Positions 31,661 through 43,110 of a DNA stretch of 64,000 nucleotides are shown piece after piece. The stretch is from Halichoerus grypus (taxonomy: Eukaryota > Chordata > Mammalia > Carnivora > Phocidae). A model generated the notes under the pieces. The model had not been told where the DNA came from and ran no database searches. It saw nothing but the letters and a program-made list of their open reading frames with translations. Within the stretch, counting starts at the first letter, position 1. Each line of letters opens with the position of its first letter. The position numbers and the translations under genes were made by a program. Location: assembly GCF_964656455.1 (NCBI RefSeq), contig NC_135720.1, positions 105,288,696 through 105,352,695 on the forward strand. The letters are read 5' to 3'.

Positions 31661-34134
31661 CATGTGAAAAACACTGTTCCTTCCACCTAGCGGCCATTCC
31701 GCCCCAGCCCTTCCTCCAGAACCCCCACCTTTCAGATGGCAATGTATCCAGGCCCCGGGGATGAATCAAGGCTCCTCTAAGCTATCACGAGCATCCTGCC
31801 CACCCCCCCACCGCCTGACCCTCACTTTCCCCGTCTCCCTTGCAGCGTTGCCTTTCAGTCCCAGCCAATGAGACATGAGAGGTCCTTTTCTGACGGAGTT
31901 TCTGGGAAACACTTTTCTTCCCTGATAAAAATGCAGCCGCATTTTCTCCTTGGCCTTTTTGTTTTCTGCCTTGAATATAATTGTAGGAGGCTCCGTAGCC
32001 GCCATCTTGCAACCCTGAGGCAACACGCATGTGGACAATAAGTTAATGTGCTCAGGACAGCAGAGCAGAAAGATAGAAAAAGCCTGAGTTTTTGATGATG
32101 TCACTGAGCTCTTTCACCAAACCTGGAGCCATAGCATGTCCTAGGAGATGCTCTTGTTGGAGTCTGTCTCCACGGCCATATGATAGGCTCTTGAGGACAG
32201 GAATGGTGTCTTACTCCTCTTGGCATTCCCAGAACCTAACACAATGACTCAAGAAATGACGGTTCAACTGAATCGGACCAAATTCTCTTCCCTGATGATT
32301 CTGAATAGGGACAGGTTCACTTTTATCCCACGTTTCCCTGATCACTGCCACTCTGCTAACCCATTCTTTCAACCAATTCCTTTTCCTTCATTCACTTCCC
32401 CCAATCCTCTGAGAGATGAAATGGTCCCCAGCACCAGGCAGAAATGAGTCAGATGCCTGCAAGTCTTCACAGATGAGATGCCCACCCAGTGTGTCCTACC
32501 CTGGGCCAGGGGGGCACCATGTGTCAAGAAAGCACCATCTCTGCCCTCCCTCTGCCCCTGTGGGCCAGGCACAGGACACACGCTGTCAGATCTGACCGGG
32601 CCTCTGGACCCAGATCCTGACCGCTCCAGGGCATCTCCTCTTCACTCTCTTTAGGAGCAGAAGTCCTTCGAAGGCAGAAGCCTGGCTTCCAGGATGGACC
32701 CCAGCCTCTGCAAGTGCAGACACACAAAGAGGGCGCTGCATCCACCACCCCCAACTGCAGCCCCGGCTGCCCTCACAGTGCTTGGCTCAGGAGAATGTGA
32801 AGTTCCAGAATGAACTGCCAGCCCTGTGCTCATCATTAATGGAATCAATGATTTGAGGTACAAAGCATACTTTTTAAAACTGATGCTGAGCACTTAAGCC
32901 ACTGATAGCATTTCATGTTGGTTCCCGAGGGCTCCAACTATGTGTACTAAGGACTGAACACAGACTTCGTCTTCTGGTAAAACACGACAGGGCCGCGCTC
33001 CCCCTTGCCCACATTCTCAGCGGGTAACTGACTTCATTTGCTACCCCTCCACTCTCTCTGAGAAGCCCGCAGAGCGATGCCCACCACCCACCCAGGGGAT
33101 CAACAACGTGCCGGCCCACTTCTGCTCCCACAGCCCAACCACCGGGACCCCCAGAGCCACTGTGTTTGTCCCCAAACCTGTTTGTCAGTGGCGCTTGTTA
33201 CTGTCATTACACAATTTAGTTGAATCCGGCATAACACAATGAAATATGACTGTGAGAAGAACGAGGGTTCTTGTTTTCTCAAAAATCCAAGTTGAATGTT
33301 TGGAAGAGTCTGGTAACAGCAAACCACTGAAAACATGGCCATTGGGTTGGAGGTGAAAAAGGCAGGCTGTAAAGAATGGAGCCAGCAGGGCGGGTGGTTG
33401 GGGGTGCTCAAAATCTGGAAGAATCCTGCCCTTGATTAGTTCTTGAGAGGTGTAATAAACTTTACTGTAAACCAAAACCGGAACCCAGAGAAGACAGCAT
33501 GTCATGGGATGGTTTATACAAGAGAGAACATTCCGGGCACAGGAGCGGCTGTGCCCAGGGGAGGCTTCAGCCACACATCAAAAGCTGGCAAACAGGAGCG
33601 CATCCATAGGTCTCCGGTTAAAATGAACTATTCACCCCGTATATGTCTATGATGCCCTTGCTAACCAGCCCACCGCAAGCCTTGATGGTGAGAGGTGTTA
33701 GGAGGGCTTCACAGTGCCAAGCGTAAACCCTACAGCAGAGGACTTAGCACTCTGAGCCTCCGATTCCTCGTGGATGATATCCGACCCGCCTCAGAAGGCT
33801 AGGAAGATTAACTGGGTCAGTGAAGTGGTTAGCTGAGCGCCCAGCACGCAGGAAGCCCTCAGCTCACCAGCCAACCAATTAAGCAAGAGAGAAATCTCAG
33901 ACCCACTCCAGACAGCTCCCTCTCCCACCCCTCCCAACGCCACCGGGCGACCCTGGCAACCCCACCCCTCTGCTGCTGAAAACCTCCTGACCCGGTCCTA
34001 GGGGCTCCATCCCCAAGGCAACTACCAGAGGGGCGGAGTCCGCACCATCTCTCACCGGGAGGACAGCACCGGGTCCCCACCTAGTCCTGCTGCTCTCATT
34101 CTCCCCACCTCAGATTCCAGCCTCCTCCAGCAAC
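31661..34134. other. unassigned intergenic sequence with short L2 and MIR tails
   Basis: Mostly unique. 32160-32270 is an L2 3' end ('taggctcttgaggacaggaatggtgtc'). 33710-33860 is MIR-like ('ctcctcgtggatgatatccgacc' to 'gctgagcgcccagcacgcagg'). 33180-33470 is low-repeat sequence that could be constrained. No gene recognised. Confidence 0.35.
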
Positions 34135-34150
34135 AAGAGGGGTGTTTTTA

Positions 34151-34408
34151 TTTTTTTATTTATTTATTTTTTAAATGTAGAGCTCTTTTTTTTTTTTTAA
34201 GATTTTATTTATTTGACAGAGAGAGACACAGCGAGAGAGGGAACACAAGCAGGGGGAGCGGGAGAGGGAACACAAGCAGGGGGAGTGGGAGAGGGAGAGC
34301 AGGGAGCCTGAGGAGCAGGGAGCCCGATGCAGGACTCCATCCCAGGACCCTGGGATCGTGACCTGAGCCAAAGGCAGATGCTTAACGACTGAGCCACCCA
34401 GGCGCCCC
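34151..34408 (-). mobile_element. CAN-SINE (SINEC) with internal duplication and extra 3' tail
   Basis: Flanked by a perfect 16-bp duplication (34135-34150 and 34409-34424). Two oddities lie between these limits. First, the 'gggaacacaagcaggggga' block occurs twice in a row, a private duplication of about 28 bp. Second, after the A tail (minus strand) there is a non-SINE stretch, GAGCTCTACATTT, followed by another A-rich run before the target site. That looks like transcript carried over from the source locus. Confidence 0.95.
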
Positions 34409-34424
34409 AAGAGGGGTGTTTTTA

Positions 34425-34745
34425 AAACACAACTCTGGTCACGTCACTCCTTTGCAACGTTCCAGACTCCTTCAAATGGCTGAGAAGACCCTCCACACAC
34501 ACATGCAGGCGTGCCCATGTATGCACACGCTCACAAGGACACACAGAGCACTCCAGCCTCACCAGCCACCTCTCAGCTCCTCAGAAATGCACTCTGCCTC
34601 CTCCTGCCTCAGGACCTTTGTACATACTGCCTGCCACTAGAACAGTCCTTACCCCTTCTCAACCTGGTAAATGCCTCCTCACCCTTCAGGCCTCTACTTA
34701 CATGCCATATTCTTGGGAATACTTTCTCTTTCACTTATACAAAAA
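34425..34745 (+). repeat. L2 LINE 3'-region fragment
   Basis: 'ctctggtcacgtcactcctttgc', 'cctgcctcaggacctttgtac', 'aaatgcctcctcacccttcaggcctc' follow the L2 3' domain. Confidence 0.65.
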
Positions 34746-34915
34746 ATGTTTATTCAGCACCTTCTACGTACCAGGCACTATTCTAACCTTTGCAAATACA
34801 ACATGAGCAAGATGGACAAACATCCCTGCCCTCATAAAGGTGATATTCTGGTGTGAAAGAAAGATAGTAAACAATTAGACAATATTTTCAGGCAGTGGTA
34901 ATAAAAGCATCTGAT
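34746..34915 (-). repeat. L2 LINE 3' end (reverse)
   Basis: 'atgtttattcagcaccttctacgtaccaggcactattc' and 'gacaaacatccctgccctcataaagg' are the reverse complement of an L2 end. It lies tail-to-tail with the preceding forward L2 fragment. Confidence 0.7.
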
Positions 34916-36870
34916 CAAAACAAGATTCCTTTTATTGTCAGAAGAAATCAAGTGTTAGAAAAAAATGATTTATATTTTGTATTTGTTTAAGAAAACTAAG
35001 TTTCAACAATATATCAAAGGCATTTATTTTGATATAGGACAAACATATGGCATAAAATATACATACATATATTTGCATATAGTAATATCACAATGACTGT
35101 TAAAATTTAGTTCTAGAATGTTGTTTCTGTTTGCATAATTTTGAAAAGGTGACTCCGGTGTGTTCCCCCATTCAACAAGTAAAATCAAATACGATGGCAC
35201 TGCCCCTGTGTATATACACAGGAACACACAACACCTCAAAACCGACATGCAGAGCCCATCACAGGTCACGGACTCACACGTGTACATACACAAAAATACA
35301 CCGGACTCTTAACATCACACACACACGCACACAGAGTGATAAACACACAGACACCGGGGTCAGGGTGTGAGCACCCCCCCCACAAAAGCTGGTGCTCCCA
35401 CCGGAGGTATGGTTGCTGAGAGTGGCAAGTCCCTCTTCTCCTAAGACATCATTCAGATGATAATCAGCAGCTGGGGTGGCAACAGGAGGCCCTAAATTCT
35501 CCCCCCACTCCCAACAGTTACCCAGCAACCCGACCCCTGGCAGAGGCTGAGGTTAAATTAAAATAAAGAGAGATCAAGGTACATTGTAATTTTGTGGTCA
35601 CTCTCTACTCCGGCCTCCACGCAGCCCCCAAGCCCAGCAGCGCAGTACCCACCCCATCACCAACACAGCCCACCTCACTCACTGCCACTGTACCCGCCCC
35701 TCACGTAATCCCCCTCCTCGTGTCCCTGCACTCACACTCACAAATCACACACTCCTATATAAGCCCATCTCACACGCACAGAGATGCAAGGCAGCCACCA
35801 GGCTTCTCGGGAGATGGGAACAACCCGGGCTCCCCACCCTCCACACCCACACATACCCAGTGCCCATGCCCTGCTCTCTCTCCTCACCACTGCCTGAAAG
35901 GGGTGACTCACTGCTCTTACACCCAGAGCCAGCCATGCAGGGCAAAGTGGTACCCCCACCCCAGCCCCAAGCCAACCTCCAAGTCTCCCCACTGTCCACT
36001 GGCACCTGACCTAGCTGCCACACTGCCCATGAATATCCAAAGAAAGGCCAAAGTCTTCGGGGACAAGGTCCCTCCTGAGTGGGGCAGGGCAAGTCATAGG
36101 ATCTGAGGTGACATCAGGGAACTTGGGACATCAAGAACCCAAGGAGGGTTGAACCTTGGGCAGAGCACAGAGCTGACCGCCCGGGTCCCTGTGTACCTGG
36201 GATCCCTGGGGCACAGCTGGTCATGACATCAGTGAATGGAGGGTAGTGGGCCATCCACAGAGGAGGGATCCAGGGAAGGACCCAGGGAAGGATCAGGGGT
36301 GATCCTCCACCCTCCCTCCAAGACTTGGCTCCAGGGGGCCTCTGGGAGTAACGACAATGCCTAGGAGATCATCAAAAGAGTCATATCAGAGAGTGCCTGG
36401 AAGGAGACATGGCCGGCACCCTCTCAGAATGCCGAAGGTTCTTCTCTTCTCTCTGATCCCCTGGCTCCAAGAGAGAACCAGGCAGCCAACAAACTAGAAG
36501 GAAAACAGGCACAGAATGGTCCAGGCCCTTCCAGGCTGGGGGAGGAAACCAGCACTGAGGTTCCATGGTTCTGTGACTTGGGGCAGGGGGCTACGTAGGA
36601 GGAAGACAAGGGAGAGCGGCTGCCTTCCCCCAGCCCCAGCCTCTCCCGACCTGCCACTGCAGCCACCCAGCCCCTAACCCAGCCCAGCCTCAGGATCCCT
36701 TTATTAAGGGCGGAGAACCAGCAGTTTACCTCCCATCGCAGGGGTGCGGGGGAGACCAAGACCCAATCGTGAAGCAGAACGATGGAGAACAGGACGAAAC
36801 AGGCCAGGGAACCGCCGCAGGAGAAACTAAGGGCAGAGTAAGGAAAGACTGCCTGGTTGACAAAAGGCAC
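34916..36870. other. unassigned intergenic sequence
   Basis: 34916-35150 is AT-rich unique sequence. 35200-35360 is CA-rich. The rest is GC-rich without a recognisable gene. The 170-codon frame at 35594 has low-complexity composition rich in Pro, Ser, Thr and His, so it is not called. Confidence 0.35.
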
Positions 36871-36995
36871 TTTAATCCAATTAACAAATAGCTACTGAGT
36901 ACCAGGTCTACACTGAGTGCTGTGCTAGGTGCTAGAGCCACCAAGACGTAGGGAATGTGTTCTCTGACCTCAAAGAGCTGAGGCTATAATAAAGT
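36871..36995 (-). repeat. L2 LINE 3' end (reverse)
   Basis: 'agctactgagtaccaggtctacactgagtgctgtgctaggtgc' and 'tctctgacctcaaagagctgaggct' are reverse L2 text. Confidence 0.65.
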
Positions 36996-36999
36996 AATA

Positions 37000-37215
37000 A
37001 TAATAACAGCCAGGACCTGTATCATGTTGATGATATGTTAAGCCCTGTTTTATGAGTCATCTGATTCTCATAACCAACCTTCTAAGCTAGATATTGTTAT
37101 GACTCCCGTTTCAAAGATGGCAAAGAAATTGAGGCATAGAAGGGTGAAGTAACCTGCCCAGGGCTGCACAGCCAAGAAGAGGATTTGAACTCGGCACTCT
37201 GGTTCCGGAGTCTGT
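37000..37215 (-). repeat. MIR SINE, near full length
   Basis: 'cagccaggacctgtatcatg', 'atctgattctcataaccaacc', 'gactcccgtttcaaagatgg', 'gaagtaacctgcccagggctgcacagc', 'gatttgaactcggcactctgg': the complete reverse MIR order. Confidence 0.8.
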
Positions 37216-37589
37216 GCTCCCCTCCATCTTGCCCTCCTCCTCCTGGAAGGCCATCTCGCACCCATTTTCCACAGCATTGGAAGCCCCCCCATCTCTCCCA
37301 CCATGCTACCCCCAGCCCAAATCCTGTGTCACTAAAGATCATCTTCATCCTACCAAACACACACAGAGCACCTGCTAAGTGCAGGCCCTGTGTCGGTGCT
37401 GGTCATAGAGACCTTAACCAGGCCAGGGCCCGACCCCTAGGGAGCTCTGTGGTTGGTGGGTGGGGTCAGCCAGGTGGTCCCGCTGTCAATGCAGGGAGAC
37501 AGCTCTAGAGGTGACATAGGTTCGCGACTCTGGAACCCCAGGTGAAGTAGCCAGGGCCAAGCATGACAGCATCAGGAAGAAGGGTCATT

Positions 37590-38756
37590 CGTGAAATTTA
37601 AAATCTTCTGTGCATCTGGACGCCTAGAGGGCTCAGTCGGTAGAGCATGTGGCTCTTGATCTCGGGGTGGCGTGTTCGAGCCCCATGTTGGGTGTAGAGA
37701 TGGCTTAAAAAAATACATTTAAAAAAATCTTCTGTGCATCAAAAAACACTATCAACAGAGTAAAAAGGCCACCCCCAGAATGGGAGAAAATATTTACAAA
37801 TCATATATCTGATACCCAATAAGGGATTAATACCCAGAATACATAGAGAACTCCCAAAACTCAACAACAAAAAAATAACCCAATTCCAAAACTGGCAAAG
37901 ACTTGAAGAGACACTTTCCCAAAGAAGACCTACAGATGGCCAATGAGCACATGAAAAGATGCTCAATGTCATTCATCATCAGGGAAATGCAAATCAAAAC
38001 TAGAATGAGGTACCACCTCACACCCATCAGGTTGTCCACTATCAAACAACCTGAAAATCACAAGTGCTGACTAGGATGTAGAGAAATTGGCCCTGTTGGT
38101 GGGAACAGAAAATGGTGCAGCCTTTGTGGAAAACAGTTTGGTGGCTCCTCAAAAAATGAAAAATGGACTTACTGTATGATCCAGCAACTTCATTTGTGGG
38201 TATATTACCCCCAAAGAATTGAAAGCAGGGTTTCAAAAAGATATTCATACACCCGAGTTCATAGTGTGGACATGGTGAACATTGTTCACACTAGCTAAAA
38301 AGTGGGAGCAACCCAAGGGCCTATCAATGGATGAATGGATCAGCCAAATGTGGTCTATACATACGATGGAGTATCATTCAGCTTTCAAAAGGGGGGAAAT
38401 TCTAACATTATTCTACAACATGGATGGGCCTTTGAGGACATTTTGCTAAGTGCAATAAGCCAGTCACAAAACAACAAATACTCCACTTACATGAGGTACA
38501 TAGAGTAGTCCAATTCACAGAGACAGGAAGTAGAATGGCGGCCACCAGGGGCTGGGGTCAGCCAGGGAAGGGGAGTCCGTGCTTCACGGGTACAGAGCTG
38601 CATTTGGAAATGACAAAAAAGCTCTAGAGAAAGATGGTGGGGACGGTTGCACAACAATAGGAATGTACTTAATGCCACTGAACTGTATGTACACTTTGAA
38701 GTGGTTGAGACAGTAAATTTTATGTTAAGTGTGCTTTACCACAATAAACAAAAATT
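37590..38756 (+). repeat. L1 LINE, ORF2 C-terminal region plus 3'UTR
   Basis: About 1.06 kb of L1 once the nested SINE is removed. It runs from 'cactatcaacagagtaaaaagg' through 'gcacatgaaaagatgctcaatgtcattcatcatcagggaaatgcaaatcaaaac' words, then 'tgaactgtatgtacactttg' and 'caataaacaaaaatta' at the 3' end. The ORF2 frame is broken by stops. The subfamily looks like a mid-age mammalian L1 (L1MA/MB-like). Confidence 0.9.
37617..37723 (+). mobile_element. short tRNA-Lys-like SINE nested in L1
   Basis: This copy still resembles tRNA-Lys closely: GGCTCAGTCGGTAGAGCATG (A-box region), CTCTTGATCTC in the anticodon arm, GTTCGAGCCCCATGTTGGG (B-box, T arm). It has no CT-rich body, only 'tgtagagatggcttaaaa' and an A-rich tail. 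A perfect 17-bp duplication (37600-37616 and 37724-37740) proves insertion. It is a retrotransposed relative of CAN-SINEs and not a working tRNA gene. Confidence 0.92.
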
Positions 38757-38869
38757 AAGTAAAAGAATTAGAGGCAAAGTGTAACTCCAAAGCAAGTGAG
38801 CCTGAGATGAGAAAGTTCCCTGAGGGAGGGCGGGAGAAGCAGCTCCGGCGGCGGGAGAAGCTGTGCAAG

Positions 38870-39030
38870 GCCCAGGCTGAGGGCAGGGCTGGTCTCTGCC
38901 ACCAGGCCTCGCTAGGCTCTGGTCACGGCACTTCCTCGCTCCAGGGCTCGGTGTCCTCATCTGTCTAGTGGGATTAATAAAACCTGCTCTGCCAAACCCC
39001 TAAGAAACTGTGTGTACAAAGGGCTTGAGA
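38870..39030 (+). repeat. MIR SINE fragment
   Basis: 'ggcctcgctaggctctggtcacggcacttcc' then 'ctcggtgtcctcatctgtctagtgggattaataa' matches the MIR core. Confidence 0.6.
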
Positions 39031-39454
39031 AAGGATAAGCTGCGGCCTGTGGTCTCTGAGCCAGATGATAACAGTTAAAAGCAACAGGCAGGAATCTGGT
39101 GGAAATAATTAGCTTTCAATGCCTGAGAAAAGACAAAAGTCCTGAATTGCTCTGTGAACCACGAGTAGGAAAGGAGGGGGAGCTTGAGATAAAGTCTTCA
39201 CAGAAATAGGGATGGCCCTGTCCACGACACACTTTCCTGTGAGGGTCATCTTGTCCATCCCTCTGCCTCCTCCAGGCCTGGGCTACTGGACAAGCCCCCT
39301 CAGGGCCCCTGGCCCTGCCCTTGGGGAGCCCCCAGGGTGCAGGGAGGCCCCAGCCTCCTGCCACGGAGCCCAAGGCAGTGACAGACAATCCAACACGGCC
39401 AAGCTTGAGGCCCCTAGATTCCTACCGCTTCCCACCCATGGTCGCACACACTGA
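39031..39454. other. unassigned intergenic sequence
   Basis: No gene or repeat recognised. Confidence 0.4.
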
Positions 39455-39640
39455 CATCTGGGACTATTGTGACCCCATCCTGCTCTTCCTGTGCATTTGT
39501 CTTTTTGTGACTGGCATAGTGCACTTAGCAAAATGTCCTCCAGTTTGATCCATGTTGTGGTGTGTGTTAGAATTTCCTTCCTTTGGAGGGCTGAATAGTA
39601 TTCCATTGTATGTACACACTGCATTTTGCTTATTCATTCA
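39455..39640 (-). repeat. L1 LINE ORF2 fragment (reverse)
   Basis: 'cttagcaaaatgtcctccagtttgatccatgttgt' and 'gaatagtattccattgtatgtac' are the reverse complement of the L1 ORF2 end ('ggaatactattcagcc'). Confidence 0.8.
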
Positions 39641-39744
39641 TCCATTCCCAGGCTGGCTGGGGCAAATCATGAAAGCCTTCTGGAGGCTTGGCTAAGCCAG
39701 TCTGCTGGAGAAACAGCAGGGCCGTAGCCCATCACCCACAGTGG

Positions 39745-39985
39745 TAAAAAGCACGGAACTTTGATGCAACACAGACCAGGGGTCGAGTCCCGCTCTGCCC
39801 CTGGCTCTGTGTGTGATCTTGGGCGGTTACATAAGCTCTCCGGGCTCCCTTCTACACTCTGGGAAACATGGGGGTGAGATCTGTACCCTCTTGCAGGGCT
39901 GTTGAAAGGATTACAAATGAATCTATATATATCCCCAGGGCCTAACAAAGGGTAGCCCTTATTATCAATATTATTACTTATTATT
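39745..39985 (+). repeat. MIR SINE, near full length
   Basis: 'gtggtaaaaagcacggaactttg', 'gggtcgagtcccgctctgcccctggc', 'gatcttgggcggttacataagc', 'gggctgttgaaaggattacaaatg', 'aaagggtagcccttattatc' cover the MIR from head to tail. Confidence 0.8.
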
Positions 39986-41374
39986 CTGTTTCCCAAGGCT
40001 GGGGGGTGGGACAGAGACGGAGAATGGAAGGACCGGGGAGTTGCCAGGTCAGGATGGAATGATGTTGGCGTACCTTCCAAGTGTGTAGGACATGCGTATG
40101 TCTAGTGGTTGAGGGTGAGGGACCCCAGGGACCTGCCTAGCCAAGCCCTGACCTCCTGAGGGCCCAAGACCTGCTCTTCCCTCTCATTTGACTGGAAGAC
40201 CACCACCCCCCGCCCCCACCCCACCCCCCCGCCCCGCTCTGGGAATCCTAAGCCGGGCAGGTTTTTTCCTCTCCCAAACTGCTCTCCTGTCAGAGCTGGG
40301 GGGAGAAGCACCCTGGACTTTACCCTCCCTTTTGGGCTCACAAGTTCCCCGGGCTGTTTGCCCTTAAAGACACATGTGGCCCAAGGCCAGCCAGGAGGGG
40401 AGGCAGCCCCTGAGAGGATGTGTTCAAAGGAGCCACCATCCTCCTCTTCAGGTGTCTGCTCAGCGCCACCCCAGGGCCACCCCTCTGTCACCACCTCCCA
40501 CCCATCCTCGTACACACTGACATCCAGGGCTGTTGGTGACCCAACAGGTAACCATTAACCCGGAGTGAAGGTGCTGGCCCTTTAAGGCTGCCCTGGGAAG
40601 AGATGACAAAATCACCCCACTGGACTTTGTGCCCTGAGGCTGCTAGGGGTGAAAACAAGGCTTGGGAGCTACGGGCAGCCTGCTCAGGCAGGCTCACAGC
40701 CAACAAGGCCCTTTCCTTCTCTCTTTCTCGGATAGGTTTGCCCTGCTCGTGAGAAATGGGACCTCAGCTGTGCACGCACGTCTCCAGGAGGCACACTTTC
40801 TCTGATGGGCGTCCTCTCTGCCCCAGTTGCTAGGCTTCCTTCATACCCGCCCTCCTTCCAACAGGTGTCTCAGCCTGGGCCATCTTTTCAGTGCCCATCT
40901 GCCACTGGGCGAGGAGCAGGCCCTGGTAAGGACCTCTCTCTCCGCGCCCCACACCCATCCCAGAGCCCTGCCCGGTGACGGCACTGGCCTCGTGAAGGCA
41001 AAGGGATGTGGGCGATCTCGGGGAGAGAGCACGGGCGGGGTGGGGGGGGGGGAGTCAGGCCGCCTTGGGGTTCTGGCTGCATCGCCCCATCCTGACCAGA
41101 TCTTGGCTTCTGGGTCACCGCGGGGCCTTGGGAGTATCTCTGCCCATCTCTGAGCCAGCATGTCTGCCGGCAGGCGACAGGCCCTCTCATTGCTAGCTGC
41201 CGTCTCTGGCTCCGGATGGAGCAGGGCTTGCTGGGGAATGGCCCACGTTCTCCCCTTCTCCAAGAACCGGGCCCACAGGCCGGTCGCCGGCATATGTTGG
41301 ACTAAAGGAGATGGGCAAGGGCTCTCTTAAACGCCTTGCACCAAATGAATGGTTGTGTAAGAACGTTTTAAGGG
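39986..41374. other. unassigned intergenic sequence
   Basis: GC-rich unique sequence. It contains a strong C-rich tract (40203-40238, separate entry) and a G run near 41040-41052. No gene recognised. Confidence 0.35.
40203..40238 (-). other. C-rich tract with G-quadruplex potential on the minus strand
   Basis: Runs of 6, 5, 4, 7 and 4 C separated by one or two bases satisfy the G3+ N1-7 pattern on the complementary strand with short loops. Confidence 0.6.
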
Positions 41375-41572
41375 CCTCATGTGCCGCCTCCTCAGGGAAG
41401 CTTTCTCTGACTGCCCCGACATTGGCTCCAACGCTGAAGACTGCTCTGGGAAATATCTCACCTCCTTGAGGTCAGGAACTATCTCACCTCCAACTCTGAG
41501 AACCAGAATGAGCACGGTGCCTGGCACATGGAAGGCTCTGGCCAAAAGTCTTTTGAGTGAAAAATGCATGAA
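41375..41572 (+). repeat. L2 LINE 3' end
   Basis: 'gccgcctcctcagggaagctttctctgac', CCTCCTTGAGGTCAGGAACT, 'gcacggtgcctggcacatgg' are typical L2 3' words. Confidence 0.75.
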
Positions 41573-41749
41573 CGTTTATGGTTTTAAAATATCAGCGCTG
41601 CACGCAAAAGGAGCCCCGGGTCTGAGGAGGGATGTGCAGGCTGGGCCTGGACAGGCCGAAGCTCTTTCCCTACTAAGTTGGGTGACCTTGAGAAATGATC
41701 TGACCTTCCTGGGCCCACTTTGGCCCAGATCCCACGGGCCAGTTAGTTA

Positions 41750-42235
41750 GTAAGCATCAGTTAGGGGTCTGCTGAGTGCAGGGCACTGGGGTGGGGTGGG
41801 GATCAGGGGGCCACAGGAGAGAATTAGAAGACACAGTCTCTGCCTTCACAGAGTTCACCTGTGGTTGAATGCACCCACCTGAAAGAAGATCAACAGCGAG
41901 CAGAGGACAGGACAGGATAGACAGGCAGACCATAGGTAGGAATGAGAGGATGGTAAGAGCAGGGTGGAAGTAATCCCAGGAGGTTTCCTAGAGCAGGTGA
42001 GTTCTGAACTGTAGACCCGGGACATTAATCTCATTCCTTCATTCACCCATCTGTTGGACCAGACATTGTCGCCAGGCTTTGAGGACACAATGGTAAACAA
42101 ACGCTGTCCTTCCTTCCAGCAGCTTACAGCCTCACTAAGAAGCCGGCATCTCGACTCAGGTGACCACATAATCTGAGATGCGGCCTGATAGAGAGACCAC
42201 ATGCCAGAAACAGGAAGAGCATCTCGGAAGGGTCA
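41750..42235 (-). repeat. L2 LINE 3'-region fragments (reverse)
   Basis: Two reverse pieces: 'tgctgagtgcagggcactgggg' with 'cagtctctgccttcacagagttcacc' (41755-42010), and 'ccatctgttggaccagacattgtcgccaggc' with 'aatggtaaacaaacgctgtcc' (42030-42140). Confidence 0.55.
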
Positions 42236-42844
42236 GCCTGAAAGAAATACAGAAATCTTCCGGGAGAATCTGAGCTTCTAAGGGAGCAGGAGACACAGTT
42301 AATGAGAAGGGGCAGGAGGAACCTTATAAGGCAACAGGTAGCTGACAGATAAACAAGGTTAATGAGGACCTGTTGTTTCTCCAGGTTCTTGGTGACCTCA
42401 CCTTTGACCAACAATTTCCTGGCACTGGCTCAGGCTGCCAAGGGGGTAGAGGGGGAGGAAGAGGAGGGTAAACAGCAGGTGAGGCCAAAGGTGGCTTAGA
42501 AGGCAAGGGGCACATTCCGTAAAGTCTCCCCAGCCTGAGGCCTGAGGCAGAGCCCAAAGTCCGATAGAGAACCCACACCTGCATTCCAGCCATCCGAAGA
42601 GACCATAAATACCTGAGAACCCACCAGAAAGGATGCTTTCAGCTGCCTGGGAATTCCTCCCCTCTCCAGCTCCACAGCCCCACTCCCCAGCTCCCCAAGC
42701 GCCCCCTTCTCCTGGAGGCCTTCTGGATTCAATGGAAGGAGCTAAGGATTTCCATCTGGGCATGACCTCCTCCCCCTCAACCTCCTCCTCTTCTCCCCTC
42801 TCCTTACTCCCCCTGGCCCAGAGTGCTAGTGGGAGAACCCGAGA
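42236..42844. other. unassigned intergenic sequence
   Basis: No gene. 42770-42815 is a C/T-only-like tract. Confidence 0.4.
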
Positions 42845-43110
42845 GCTAGCAGCTGGGTCCCAGGCCCACTCTGTCACCCACAGGCTGTGTGACCTCGGGC
42901 AAGTCACCCAACCTCCCCAAACCTTGGCTTTGTCATCTGGAAAAGAGAGATGTCGAAAGGGAATACTTTCACAGGGCTTTGGGGAAGAATAAATGAGATA
43001 ATATACATGAAATAAAAGTAGGCATTATTATTCTAAATGCTAGATGCTATTCTAGTATCACCTAAACTTCTAATTTACTGAAGAGGAAACAGGTCCAGAA
43101 AAGACATGAA
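42845..43110 (+). repeat. MIR SINE
   Basis: 'cccactctgtcacccacaggctgtgtgacctcgggcaagtcaccc', 'ctttgtcatctggaaaagag', 'aataaatgagataatatacatg', 'aagtaggcattattatt' give a near-complete forward MIR. A short reverse-like tail may follow to 43110. Confidence 0.85.

Noticed and set aside
34916..35150. 3' end of a minus-strand noncoding RNA (AATAAA near 34935 on the minus strand)
   Set aside because: A single hexamer in AT-rich sequence is expected by chance. No exon structure supports it.
37617..37690. tRNA-Lys gene
   Set aside because: A-rich tail and perfect 17-bp target-site duplication show a retrotransposed SINE. The acceptor stem and anticodon arm are not intact.
37741..38480. Reverse-transcriptase coding gene
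   Set aside because: L1 ORF2 remnant with multiple stops and a nested SINE. Not functional.
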